64,000 nt of DNA from Aptenodytes patagonicus (Eukaryota; Chordata; Aves; Sphenisciformes; Spheniscidae). The position numbers and the translations under genes are program-made. Shown piece by piece: positions 23,411-33,300 of this stretch. The number at the start of each line of letters is the position of its first letter. The first letter of the stretch is position 1. The notes beneath the pieces were generated by a model. It ran no database searches. It was not told the origin of the DNA and was given only the letters and a program-made list of their open reading frames with translations. The DNA is taken from the NCBI RefSeq assembly GCF_965638725.1, contig NC_134961.1:1426001-1490000 (forward strand), written 5' to 3'.

Positions 23411-26400
23411 AATAACTTGTAACTTGTTCTAGTTTCCTTGTAGACCTGTCACCAAGCCGTTCCACTAGATGAAAATGCATTTTGCGCTGCAGGCGGTGAT
23501 CTGCAACCTTTCCCCATGATCAGGCTGAGGACAGGCAGCGGGTACTGTGCCCTGGGTGCAGAAGTGCCTCGTCTGGGCTCCGTGCGAGTCGGACGGTGCT
23601 CTGGGAGCACTCCAGCAGCTCTTGAAAGGTGCTGTACTGGACTGGTGCAGATCGGTGGTGAACTTCTTTCTCTGCTCAACCCTCATTCTGTTTACCGCCG
23701 ATGTTCCCTGATGTTTTCCGTTACCTGTTGCGGTGATCTGTTCATTCCTTCCAGCAGACCTTTGCCTGAATTTATCAAGAGCTGCCTAACGTTCACGGTG
23801 TTGCATCACAGGAGGCCTGAGCTGAAGGCCAGCCGCTGGCCAGAATGACCCGATAGTGGCATCTGAGCATAAGGTTAAAATCCCAGTCCCCAGTCAGACA
23901 GGACCAGACTTTGTGGGGCTTGTGAATCTCTGACCATGCAGCTGGGAAGGATTTTGGTTTTCTTTTTCCCCCCTGAAGTCTAGTCAGGTAGCTAGTGTAG
24001 AGCAGTAAATCAGTCTTAATTCTCTGCAGTTACGATGGCAGCTGCAGTAAGGGCTGCGTGGTGGGAACAGGACCTGTCGCTGTGAAGGGAGCAAGTCTGG
24101 AGGAGGTGTTAAGGTTAGCGTGGATTCTCCCTAAACGTTTGTAGACATGGACTTGAAGTGAGATGGCTGCACGTGGACAGCTGGGAGGTGTCAGGGGTGA
24201 GACAGAGTGTAGGGAGCGCTTGCTCCACAGTTCCTTTAGTTACGGTTTTGTAAAAAACCGACATCCTGCGATGTGCGTGTTTGCTGTTTGGAGATAATGT
24301 ACGCTGTTTGGATAACCCGTGTGCAGGCAGCGCCTTGCATCCAGGCTGTCTGAACCGGGACCAGGCTGATGTTTGGGCTTCATCCCCTGCAACGAGCAGC
24401 TTGAGTTGAAAGTTGCGCATGAACCAAAGTCCAGCCTGCCGAGGACATGCCTCACCAGGTACAGTCCTTGCAGCTGAGGGCTGTGAACCACCGTCTGCAG
24501 AGGTGACGGGTGTGTGAAGACCAGTGTGAAGGTGGGTGATGATCTGGCACCAGACTTGCAGAGCTCCGACTTCCCCTGAGAGTGAAAGGCACTGAGCTCC
24601 CTGCAAGCCAGAACCTGCCCCAGGAGCGCGTGGTTCAGAGCAGCCAGCCTCTGGAGCAACTCGGTGTCGCTCTCTGCACTTGAAACTTTGAGTCCTTGTT
24701 TTTCCTGGCGGTTATTAGGTGTATGAAAATGCGGCGCAGGGTCCAGACCTGTCCGCAGAGCCTGCCCCTGCCACCCCAGTGCCTCACAGCAGTTACTCAA
24801 GCCACAGTGGGAGGACAGCGGTAGCTGGCTGCCGCCACCTCCACCAAGCGCCCCGGCTGTGGCTTCCTTCGGAGATGGGCTTAAGGGGACTTCATCCGCT
24901 GCTGGCACAGCTCCCCTCCCGGCACGGCTCTCTGGGCTGGTGGCGCTTCTGTTTCTTGCAAAACATTTGGTTGACAGACGGTGAAAGGGCATGTTTTTCC
25001 CTTGATCAAGGGCAGCAGCTGGAAGGTGGCCAAAGCCCAGGCTGGAACCTGCCAGCCCTTGTGCTAAAAGCTCTTTCTCCTTTGCCAGCCATCACCTAAA
25101 GTGCGGGGCTGGCCGCAGCACCCCAGCCCTCTGGGTGAGCAGGGCAGCTCGCTGGATAGAAATCGGGGGCCCTTCAATATTTATGCATGTGATTGCCTTA
25201 ATCTTCCCCAAAGAAAAATTTCTTTACTGAAAGAGCGGTTAAACATTGGAAGAGGCTGCCCAGGGAAGTGGTGGAGTCCCCATCCCTGGAGGTATTTAAA
25301 AGACGTGTAGATGAGGCGCTTAGGGACATGGTTTAGTAGGTGGTGGTGTTGGGTCGATGGTTGGACTCGATGATCTTAGAGGTCTTTTCCAACCTTAATG
25401 ATTCTATGAAACCCCTTCCTCTGTACCATCACCCCTGGCGCAGCAGACACTGGAGAGGGGCCTTTTACCCCCTCGAGCCCCCTCTTCGGGTGGGTGTCAC
25501 CAGCTTCTGGCCAGCAAAAAGTCTGTTTGGCAAGAGCTGGTGCTCTCTCTGCCCATGGGGGAAGCCATGTCGGATGTTTTTGCAGCCATGCTGAGCACAG
25601 CAGGCCCTGGGAGCCCCCATGTGCTCCCCAGGCTGTGGCTATTGGGAGCCCCGGTCCCCAACTCCCTGCACTCTGGGGGGTTCAGGAAGGGAATGAGAAA
25701 GATGGTGATCAAGGAGCCAAATGCGTGTTGGAGACAGGCTCAAGTCCAGCCTCCCCCGGGGCCCCCAGCTCTCACAGCCCCACTAATTGCTTTGAGCCAG
25801 TGTGTGTTGGGCATGTTCCTTGACTCCTCTTTCAAATTATCACAGGTTTAGAAAATAGGCTTGAAGTGACCAGGATTTTCCATGAACTTGCAGATACTTT
25901 AATAGCAATGTTTGTGTCAAGCTGCTCTCTCAAGAGCTGTCTTGGGAGCTTGGGATGTATGGGAAGCTCAATAAAGAGTGATCCCCCAGCATGGGCTGTG
26001 GGATGGGGCTGTCTGAGATCCGAGGCCCCATATACCTGCCTGCAGGGCTGCCCCTGCCCTGTGGGAGCAGGCAGAGCTCCCACGCCCATTTAATTCAACC
26101 TTAAGGAAAACTCGAATCTGAGCTGGAGCAATGCTGCGAAGAGGAGCTGGAGTTTCGCAAACTCCCCCTCTTTTCTGCCTCCTTCACCACAGGCCAGGGT
26201 GAAGGAAGGGGCCCTGGTGGCTCTGTCCCTGTCACCGATGTGTGTGCAAGGCTCATCCCCCTCCCTGCTTCCCACAGCCTTCGGTGATGCAGAGGGGTTC
26301 CCGCCTGGGCAGTGCTGCAGCTGAGCAGGGCAGGGGAAGCCTCTGCCCCCCATGGCCTTGCACCCCTTTCCCAGCACCTGCTAGGGGTCCAGGCCAGCCC

Positions 26401-26640
26401 CGTGTCCTATGGGGAGGGCACCAGCCTGGGTGCTCCCCGCTGCAGCCCTTCCCCGGGGTGTGGGGGGCTTGCGTGGGGCTGGGGGATGCCCGCAGCACCA
26501 GCACCCCCAGCTCAGGCTGGCACGGGCTAATCGGGAGTCTCTCCTCACCTGGGCTGGTACCATCAGGGGCAAAGCACGAAGCAGATCTGGTTTTTGGCAG
26601 GGTCTGGCCCACCCATGCTTTTGAGTCACCCGTGGGATGG
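23411..26640. other. Intergenic region between XPO6 and NME4
   Basis: No gene is recognised here. A 250-codon minus-strand open frame at 24240-24992 has no recognisable domain. The region holds one CR1 fragment (25205-25409) and becomes steadily richer in GC towards the NME4 promoter. Confidence 0.65.
25205..25409 (+). mobile_element. CR1 LINE, truncated 3' end
   Basis: This is a 5'-truncated copy of the avian CR1 retrotransposon tail. The segments GAGGCTGCCCAGGGAAGTGG, GGACATGGTTTAGTAG and GATGATCTTAGAGGTCTTTT are CR1 landmarks, and the copy ends ATGATTCTATGA. The divergence looks modest. It differs from the copy at 44721 enough to be another subfamily. Confidence 0.9.
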
Positions 26641-27090
26641 GTGCGGGCTCTGCTCCCGCCTGGGCGGGGTTGGGGCTCGGCCCCGCCAAGGGAAGGCGTC
26701 GCTCCGTCCCAGGGGACGCTCCGTCCCGGGGTGCCTGCGCTGGGATGCTCCGCGCCGGGGGATGCTCCGTGCCCGCACGTCCCATGCTGCGATGCTCCGT
26801 GCCGGGGATGCTCCGCACTAGGGACGCCCTGTACCGGGATGCTCCGTGCAGGCGCGGCGGCCGCCCGGTCCCGGCGGCTGCTTTAAGGGGAGGGACGGAA
26901 ACCTGACCCGTCCCCGGGCTCGGCCGGGCCCTTAAAGCCTCCGAGGGGGCGGCCGAGCCCCGCCGCGGCCAGGTCCGACCCGCCGGCCCCGTCATGGGCT
27001 CCCTGGGGCGCTGCCTGGCCCGGAGCCTGCTGCGGGGGCAGCCGGGCCTGAGCCGCCCCCCCGGGCCCCGCTGCTACGGCTCCGGTGAGA
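26640..27090 (+). promoter_or_regulatory. NME4: NME4 CpG-rich promoter region
   Basis: This very GC- and CpG-rich block surrounds the first NME4 exon. Five copies of GATGCTCCG, at 26744, 26761, 26791, 26807 and 26838, form an irregular repeat. No TATA box is seen. The transcription start is not defined by sequence alone. Confidence 0.65.
26994..27084 (+). CDS. NME4: NME4 exon 1, mitochondrial presequence
   Basis: The ATG at 26994 lies in GTCATGG. The exon encodes [20 protein letters not shown] through CYGS and the first base of an Ala codon, with donor GTGAGA. The position and Arg/Leu/Ser content match a cleavable targeting peptide. Confidence 0.88.
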
Positions 27091-29221
27091 CACGGCCCCG
27101 TCCTGCCCCCGGCCCCTTCCCCGTCCTGTCCCTGGGGACCCTGTCCCCATCCCTGTCCTGTCCCTGGTGCAGGGGTTGCTGCCCTCAGCCCCTTCCCTAT
27201 CCTGCCCCTGGGGACCCAGTCCTGATCCCTGCCCTGCCGCTGGGCACCCTGTCCCCATCCCCATCCTGCCCTCGGTCCCCTGCTCATCCCGCCCCTCGGG
27301 GCTCCTGTCCCTGTCCTGCCCCCATGGTGCCCACCGCCCCATCCCCTCCCGGTGCCCCCGGTCCCCCAGCGCCCCCTCCCTCCGCCCCGGGGGAAGCCCC
27401 CCCAGGCAGGGTGTCCGGCTCCTGGGGTCCTTCACTTCTCTGTGGTGTGGGTCAGTGCCGGGGTCTCACCCCATGCGTCCAGATGGGGCAGAGGCCGTCC
27501 TGCAGGTCCTGAGGGGTTTGGTGTCCCTGGGGCTGGGATGGGGCAAGCCCTGCACCATCCCCAGGGTGGGAGCCATGCGAAACGGGGCCGCGTCCGGCAA
27601 CACCTAGAAAAGCGGGTGAAATCGTGGGGTTTGCTCCCACCGGCACTGGGGCCGGCCCGGCCTCGCCACCCAGGGCAGGACCCCGAAGCCTGGGGCTGAC
27701 AGTGAAGCGCCCCGGCTTGGCATCCTCTCTCCCTCTCCCTTCCTCTCCTTCCTGTCCTATTCCTCCGGCAGACAGGACACGCTGTCCCTTGGGGGACTTC
27801 TGTCCCCTCCTGCCAGCACGGCTCCGGTAGGGCCAGTGGCGGAGTGAGGGGGTTGGCGGCGATGCCGGACCCTGCCGTCCCACGGGTGATGGTGATGCCA
27901 GACCCTGCCGTCCCACGGGTGACAGCGATGCCAGACACTGCCACCCCACGGTGCTCAATTTTGCTCTCCACCAGTGGAAGGCTGCGACCAGGGACCCGTT
28001 TTGTGCCAGGGCTGGTGCCTGGCTGCCTCTGGGCAGGGGGAAGCACCCGAGGCTGGGCAGGAGCGATGGCACACAGGGTGGCACCCGCAGTCCCGGCACC
28101 GGGACACGGCAGTGCGGTGCGCTCGGCCGAAACCAGAGCCAGCCCACCCCACGCTGGGTTAAAGGGTGTTTCCCGGCCACAGACGTGTCCTCAACACCCA
28201 TCAGGGCTTTGCAGCACGTCCCTTGGGTCCCTGCTGGGACCCCGCCAGTCTGCCGGGCACAGCTTGGCCGGGGGCACACGGCCCCGGGATGCGGATAGGG
28301 ATCGGGACAGGGGTGGGGATGGGTTCACCCTGCGGCAGCCGCTGCCTGCTGGGACCAAGCAGCAACCCGTGGTGCCCTGGGAGCAGCTTGGGGTCCGGCT
28401 GCCGTAACCCGTGCCCATGTCCCGTGCCTGGTGGTGACACTGGCCCCTCCGTCCCTGTGCAGCCCCCCCAGAGCTGCAGGAGAAGACGCTGGTGCTGGTG
28501 AAGCCGGATGCGGTGCAGCGGCGGCTGGTGGGGAACGTCATCCAGCGCTTCGAGCGGCGCGGCTTCAAGCTGGTGGCCATGAAGCTGCTCCAGGTACCCA
28601 TCCCCACTGAGCTGCCACCCATCCACCCGGGGGACCCTGCTCCCTGCACCTCACAGCCGGCTCAGGGGGGTGCCGGGAGGGGCGTGTCAGCAGGGAGCAC
28701 CGGCCAGGTGTCCCCATCGTCACCCCACGCTGCCATCAGGCGGACCAGGGTCTCCTGGACAAGCACTACCAGCAGCTGCGGCAGAAGCCCTTCTACCCCG
28801 CGCTCCTCGCCTACATGACCTCGGGGCCGCTGGTGGCCATGGTGAGGGGCTGGGACGGGGGGTTTGGGGGTCCCGGGGCTGTCCGGGGGACTCAGGCATC
28901 CCCTGTCCCGCAGGTGTGGGAGGGCTACAACGTGGTCAGGTCCACGCGGGCCATGGTGGGGGACACCGACTCGGCGGCGGCAGCGGCGGGCACCATCCGG
29001 GGGGACTTCAGCATGCACGTCAGCAGGTAGGGGTGCGGGGCGGGCGGCGGGGCTGGTGGCGGGACCCCACGGCCATGGCACCGTCCCCATCCCCACGCAG
29101 GAACGTGGTCCACGCCAGCGACTCAGTAGAGACGGCCCGGCGGGAGATCGGCTTCTGGTTCCAGCGGGACGAGCTGGTGGCCTGGGAAAGCGGAGACCGG
29201 GACTATACCTATGGGCCCTAG
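26994..29221 (+). CDS. NME4: Nucleoside diphosphate kinase, mitochondrial (NDPK-D), complete
   Basis: NDPK-D transfers the gamma phosphate from ATP to NDPs through a phosphohistidine. It sits on the mitochondrial inner membrane, where it binds cardiolipin. The exons 26994-27084, 28463-28593, 28740-28841, 28914-29026 and 29101-29221 encode 185 residues (human 187). Residues 1-30 are Arg-rich with no acidic residue, as in a mitochondrial presequence. [13 protein letters not shown] lies at 41-53. The active-site motif NVVHASDS at 147-154 has catalytic His150, and its Ala in place of the Gly usual in cytosolic NDPKs is typical of NME4. The GDTDSA and GTIRGDF blocks are also intact. The cardiolipin-binding triplet recalled as Arg-Arg-Lys in human is Arg88-Gln89-Lys90 here. 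The gene lies head to tail with DECR2, with less than 1 kb between the poly(A) signal and the DECR2 start codon. Confidence 0.95.
27085..28462 (+). repeat. NME4: NME4 intron 1 with short tandem repeats
   Basis: This intron of about 1.4 kb is GC-rich. Bases 27100-27340 are an imprecise array of CCCTGTCCCCATCC-like units. Bases 27861-27955 hold three copies of a 33-base unit that starts GATGCC at 27861, 27894 and 27927. Neither array is coding in the spliced gene. Confidence 0.75.
28463..28593 (+). CDS. NME4: NME4 exon 2, residues 31-74
   Basis: The acceptor is CCCTGTGCAG and the donor GTACCC. It encodes [18 protein letters not shown] through AMKLLQ, the first beta strand and helix of the NDPK fold. 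Confidence 0.96.
28740..28841 (+). CDS. NME4: NME4 exon 3, residues 75-108
   Basis: The acceptor is TGCCATCAG and the donor GTGAGG. Its 34 whole codons include [19 protein letters not shown]. The Gln89 codon is at 28782-28784. Confidence 0.95.
28914..29026 (+). CDS. NME4: NME4 exon 4, residues 109-146
   Basis: The acceptor is TGTCCCGCAG and the donor GTAGGG. It encodes [20 protein letters not shown] through [12 protein letters not shown], which includes nucleotide-binding residues. Confidence 0.95.
29101..29221 (+). CDS. NME4: NME4 exon 5, residues 146-185 and stop
   Basis: The acceptor is CCCCACGCAG. It encodes [20 protein letters not shown] and a short divergent tail ending DYTYGP, then TAG at 29219-29221. 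His150 is the phosphorylated residue. Confidence 0.96.
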
Positions 29222-29275
29222 GGTGGCCCCAGCCGGAACGGACCCCCAGCCCCGGGCAGGGCTCCCCGGCACCAC

Positions 29276-29281
29276 AATAAA
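29276..29281 (+). terminator. NME4: NME4 polyadenylation signal
   Basis: AATAAA lies only 54 bases after the stop codon. The following bases are TG-rich (GTGCCTCCAGCCGTGGCTCC), consistent with a downstream element. This gives a very short 3'UTR. Confidence 0.85.
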
Positions 29282-29344
29282 CCCCGGTGCCTCCAGCCGT
29301 GGCTCCGGTGTCCTCCCTTGGACGGTGCCGGCCAGCGCCGTGGG

Positions 29345-29850
29345 GCTCTGGGGTGGTACAGGGGGGCACTGGGGGGGGTACTGGGATGTCCCTAGAGGTC
29401 ACAGGGGTGGTACTGGGAAGTTCTGTGAGACACGGGGATGTCCATGGGGGGACACTGGGGTGGAACTTGGAATCTCTGGAAGACACTGGGTCAGTACTGG
29501 GAAGCTCTGGGGAGGCACTGGGAAGCTCTAGGAGGTACTGGGACACTCTGGGAGACACTGGGATGTCCCTGGGGAGCACTGGGGCGGTACTGGGAAGCTC
29601 TGGGAGGCACTGGGACGTCCCGGGGGGACACTGGGGCCGTACTGGGAAGCTCTGGGAGGCACTGGGACGTCCCGGGGGGACACTGGGGCCGTACTGGGAA
29701 GCTCTGGGAGGCACTGGGACGTCCCGGGGGGACACTGGGGCAGTACTGGGAAGCTCTGGGAGGCACTGGGACGTCCCGGGGGGACACTGGGGCCGTACTG
29801 GGAAGCTCTGGGAGGCACTGGGATGTCCCCGGGGGCAGCAGGAGGCTCTG
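29345..29850. repeat. 52-bp minisatellite between NME4 and DECR2
   Basis: The tandem unit contains GGGACGTCCCGGGGGGACAC and TACTGGGAAGCTCTGGGAGG. GACGTCC recurs at 29614, 29666, 29718 and 29770, an exact 52-base spacing with very few differences between units. More degenerate units extend left to about 29345 and right to about 29850. The array has open frames on both strands, but these follow from a unit that lacks stop codons. Confidence 0.93.
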
Positions 29851-29915
29851 TAGGTCACTGGAAGAGATGGGGGGGGGGTGTCTGGGCTGGCAACGGGGGC
29901 TCCGGGGGGCACTGG

Positions 29916-30055
29916 GATGTCGCTGGGAGGGCCGGGGCGTCGCTGGGCTGTCGCCGGCGCACCGGGCTGTCACCGGGGGCACGGGGATGTCGCTGGGAGG
30001 GCCGGGGCGTCGCTGGGCTGTCGCCGGCGCACCGGGCTGTCACCGGGGCCACGGG
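29916..30055. repeat. 70-bp tandem duplication beside the DECR2 promoter
   Basis: A 70-base unit beginning GATGTCGCTGGGAGGGCCGG occurs at 29916-29985 and again from 29986, nearly identical. It ends just before the promoter motif cluster at 30090. Confidence 0.9.
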
Positions 30056-30089
30056 GCGGCACTGTGGGACGCCGCTCCCGCCCCGCGCC

Positions 30090-30102
30090 GTTGCCGGGCA
30101 AC
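30090..30102. promoter_or_regulatory. X-box-like RFX site
   Basis: GTTGCCGGGCAAC is a perfect inverted repeat with a one-base centre. It fits the RFX consensus of GTNRCC, a short spacer and RGYAAC. It lies 149 bases before the DECR2 start codon. Confidence 0.7.
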
Positions 30103-30113
30103 GTCTGCCGACG

Positions 30114-30129
30114 CCTGCGCATGCGCAGG
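30114..30129. promoter_or_regulatory. NRF-1 site
   Basis: CCTGCGCATGCGCAGG is a perfect 16-base palindrome containing the full NRF-1 consensus TGCGCATGCGCA. Confidence 0.8.
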
Positions 30130-30153
30130 GCGGGCGGCGTCCCGGCGAGGAGG

Positions 30154-30168
30154 ACTACATCTCCCGGC
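30154..30168 (+). promoter_or_regulatory. ZNF143/THAP11-type site
   Basis: ACTACATCTCCCGGC matches the ACTACA-N2-TCCC core recognised by ZNF143 in many CpG-island promoters. It lies 83 bases before the DECR2 start codon. Confidence 0.75.
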
Positions 30169-30250
30169 AGGCTGTGCGGGACGCGCCGTCCCGGCGTGCT
30201 CTGCGGCGCGGCCGCAGCCGGTCCCGGTGCCGGCGGGAGCTCGCGCCGCC

Positions 30251-30348
30251 ATGGCGGAGGCCGCAGCAGCTTCCCGGCCGCCGCCGGACGTGGACACCGA
30301 CGACTGCCTCCGCGAGTACCGCCACCTCTTCAGCCCCGACATCCTGGC
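30251..30348 (+). CDS. DECR2: DECR2 exon 1, residues 1-33
   Basis: The exon encodes [20 protein letters not shown] through SPDIL and two bases of Ala, with donor GTGAGT. The N-terminus is short and has no mitochondrial presequence, unlike DECR1. Confidence 0.93.
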
Positions 30349-33300
30349 GTGAGTGCCGGGGCGCTGAGGGCTCCGGCCTGCCCGGGGCCTCAGCTCGGGG
30401 CGCCGGGCGAGGGGCCGCGGCCCGGCCCGCCCGCTGGTCGGGGCCGCCTCGACCGGGGGCTGTGCCTGGCGCTTGGCGCTGACTGTCCCTTTGTTCCCCC
30501 AGGGGCCAGGTGGCGTTCATCACTGGCGGCGGCTCGGGCATCGGCTTCCGCATCGCCGAGATCTTCATGAGGTGGGGGGGGCCCGGCGGGGCGGCGGCGG
30601 TGCCCGGGGAGGGCTTGCCCGGCCTCCTCGGGCGCCGGTGGGACAGAGGGGGTAGGCGGTTCCCTTCCCTCGAGAAGGCTGTGGTAACGGGGCCTAGAAG
30701 AGGTGGGGTGCGAAGCCGGGGGCAACAGAGCTCTCGTGAGAGCCGCGGGCAGGAGACGTGGGCAGCCCTGCCTGCTGCAGGCTCTGGTGGTTCAGGGGGG
30801 TGTGGGAGGCCGGGGCTGGCCCTGTCACGGGGCTGGGACAGGTCTCTAGTACGCAGCGACTCTCCCCCTCTTTGAGTCCCGCAAGCCTGGAGGAGAAGCA
30901 ATTCCTCCCCTCCAAGGGCGTTGTGCCACCTCCCACCGCTCGCCAACCGAACTCCTGGTAGTCCCCGGAGGTCCGAGACGACTGCGAGGAGCAGGCGCTC
31001 TGTGGTCCTTCTCACCAGTCCCTTCTTTGCAGGCACGGCTGCCGGACGGTCATCGCAAGCCGGAACCTGCAGCGAGTGTCGGAGGTGAGTCCGTGGGCTC
31101 CGGCGGCAGTAGGGAGAGCCGTGAACGGCTAGCAATCCTTCTGCCCTCTGCACGGGATGGAACTGGGAGCCCCGGGGCGGTGCAACAGGAGAAATGGCTC
31201 ACCCGTGCTACCCTGTCTTCTCCCGGCTCTGAGTGCTCCGGCAGCGGCAGGGAGCAGTGATGGGTAGGATGGGTGCGGGTTTAGGGTTGGCTGCACCTAC
31301 CGCATCTCGCGGTAGGGCTCAGTTACTTGTGGAAATACCTTCCTCCGCCAGTTTTGGGAGAGTCTGTTCCAGGTATCACATCGCCTTTTCGTTGATGAGA
31401 CAGAGAGAAACAAACCGCGGTGAAGGTTTGTCAGCAGGGAAGTGGCAGAGCCCAAGGTCAAACTTAAATGTCAGCCTCGAGCAGGGCAAGGCCCCCTTGT
31501 CCAAGGGTTACGTGGGTTGAGGTGGGTACTCTGAGCCTCAAAATCTCAGTTATATTGCACCTTGAGATGGAGGGTAGGATGCGGGTCTGGAGAGTGGTGA
31601 CTGAAGAAACTGTATTAGACTGTAGCTACCCTGTGGACGGCTGGGCAGAACAAACAGCCACCCCTGCGTGTCTGACCCCGGGCTGGAGTTTGGCCGATCA
31701 CAGTTTCCGTTCCTCACCGTGGCTTGTGCCGTGGTCTGAGGCTGAAAGCGGCTGAGAGCGAGCTTTGCGGTAGCTGTGCGTGGAGTTCACTGAAATACAG
31801 CAAAGATCAAAATGGATGCTTGGGAGTGAGCTGGCATGACCCAGCTGCCTCCTGGAGGGGGTTAGTGCTGTCACTTCGCGTTCCCTCATGCTCGTGTAAC
31901 GGAAAACAAGCTGCAAAGCTCAGCAGCTTTTTAGTCCTCAGGGGCTGGGGTCTTCTGAGTACACAGGGACTGCTTTCCCAGGCTCTTGATGCTCGGCGTA
32001 CGTGTGTGCTAGTCGGGGCTCAAAGCTTCTCACGGAAGGGCCCCGACGAGCCTGAGCAGGAACGTGGTGTTGTGCAGGGTGTTGTGCAGGGTTGCCGCTG
32101 AATTTGCGCGTCCCCTGCGCTTAGTTTGTTGAGGGGAGTCATGTTCTTAACGAGCGCCTCGGGGGTGGTTTGCGGCAGAGGCTGAGCGGCAGAGCTGGCC
32201 GGCTCTGCCTGGCGGGCAGAGACCCCGGCAACTGCTGGGCTGTGTTTGCCCTTTTGCCTGCTGATGTTTTTTGGATCTAAAGGTTAATTATGTCTAGGCT
32301 CATGCCAAAAACGCCTTGTTGGGGTCCAACCTTTGTACTTGCCCTGCAGAGATGTCGCTCGGCATGTGCTGTGTCGATGACGGGCCACAGAGGTAACTGG
32401 GCTTAGCGAGTTGTGGCCTCAGGGCCAGCCTGGCATTCGCTTGGGATACAACTTGCAGGAGCTTTCTCTGGCTACCCCAGGGCTTTAGCTGCAGGGTGCT
32501 GCCGGGCTGAAGCTGGCCGTGTTTAGGCAGGTCTTTCCCCTGCCCACAGCGTTTGCCGTCTGCTGACAGGGACGTGGCTCCTGCCTGACTTCTTGCTCGC
32601 CTGTTACGAGGTCTGGGTCTAACCCTTGCTGAAGGAGAGAGTCCCAGAAAGAATCTTACCTCTCCCCCCCCCCCCCCCTTTTTTTTTTTTTTTTTGCAGG
32701 CCTCTAAAAATCTGGTGGCGGCTACGGGCCAGCAGTGCCTGCCTCTGTCCATAGATGTCAGGCAGCCCCAAACCATTGTGGCAGCGGTGGATGAGGCACT
32801 GAAAGAGTTCAAGCGGATTGACATCCTCGTTAATGGTGAGCTGCTGGGGCGGGCGGAGGGAAGATCTGGCACAGACTCGCTGCTAGGAAGGGCATTTTCC
32901 TGCATGGGGGTTGTGTTTGCCTAGTGTCTGGCTTGTGCAGCTTTGGCCTGGGAGCATCTGGGCAGCCCCTGGGAGCGCAGAGGGGATGGGCTCAGAGGAA
33001 GCAAAGGCCTGTTCTTAACGCGTGGCCACCCGATCATCCCTGCTCTCGCTGCACCAGCACCCTCCTGCCCTCAGGCTGGCCGTGCTGCTTGGCACCCAGA
33101 GCCACAAGCTGTTTATCCCCTTATCAGGGCTGTTTCCACGTGCTCTCCAGTCTACCCAAACGGTATCGCTCACCGTCCCTCTCGCAGAAGTGCCCTGAAC
33201 CTGCCTGATCTCTCCTGGCCCAGTCCTGACTGTGGCCCCGGCTGCTTGTTCTTCAGGTGCTGCAGGAAACTTTCTGTGCCCAGCCAGCGCCCTGTCCTTC

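Larger units (their letters stand above)
30056..30660 (+). promoter_or_regulatory. DECR2: DECR2 CpG-island promoter
   Basis: This dense CpG block spans the region upstream of DECR2, exon 1 and exon 2. It contains a CCGCCCCGC-type Sp/KLF element, an X-box-like inverted repeat, an NRF-1 palindrome and a ZNF143-like site, all within 160 bases of the start codon. No TATA box is seen. Confidence 0.8.

Noticed and set aside
24240-24992. A 250-codon minus-strand frame in the XPO6-NME4 spacer
   Set aside because: No recognisable motif, unremarkable composition and no clear promoter or poly(A) signal. GC-rich DNA yields such frames by chance. Transcript evidence would change this.
28662-29912. A 416-codon minus-strand frame with repeated Ser/Pro-rich units
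   Set aside because: It is the antisense reading of NME4 exons plus the 52-bp minisatellite. The repetition comes from the DNA array.
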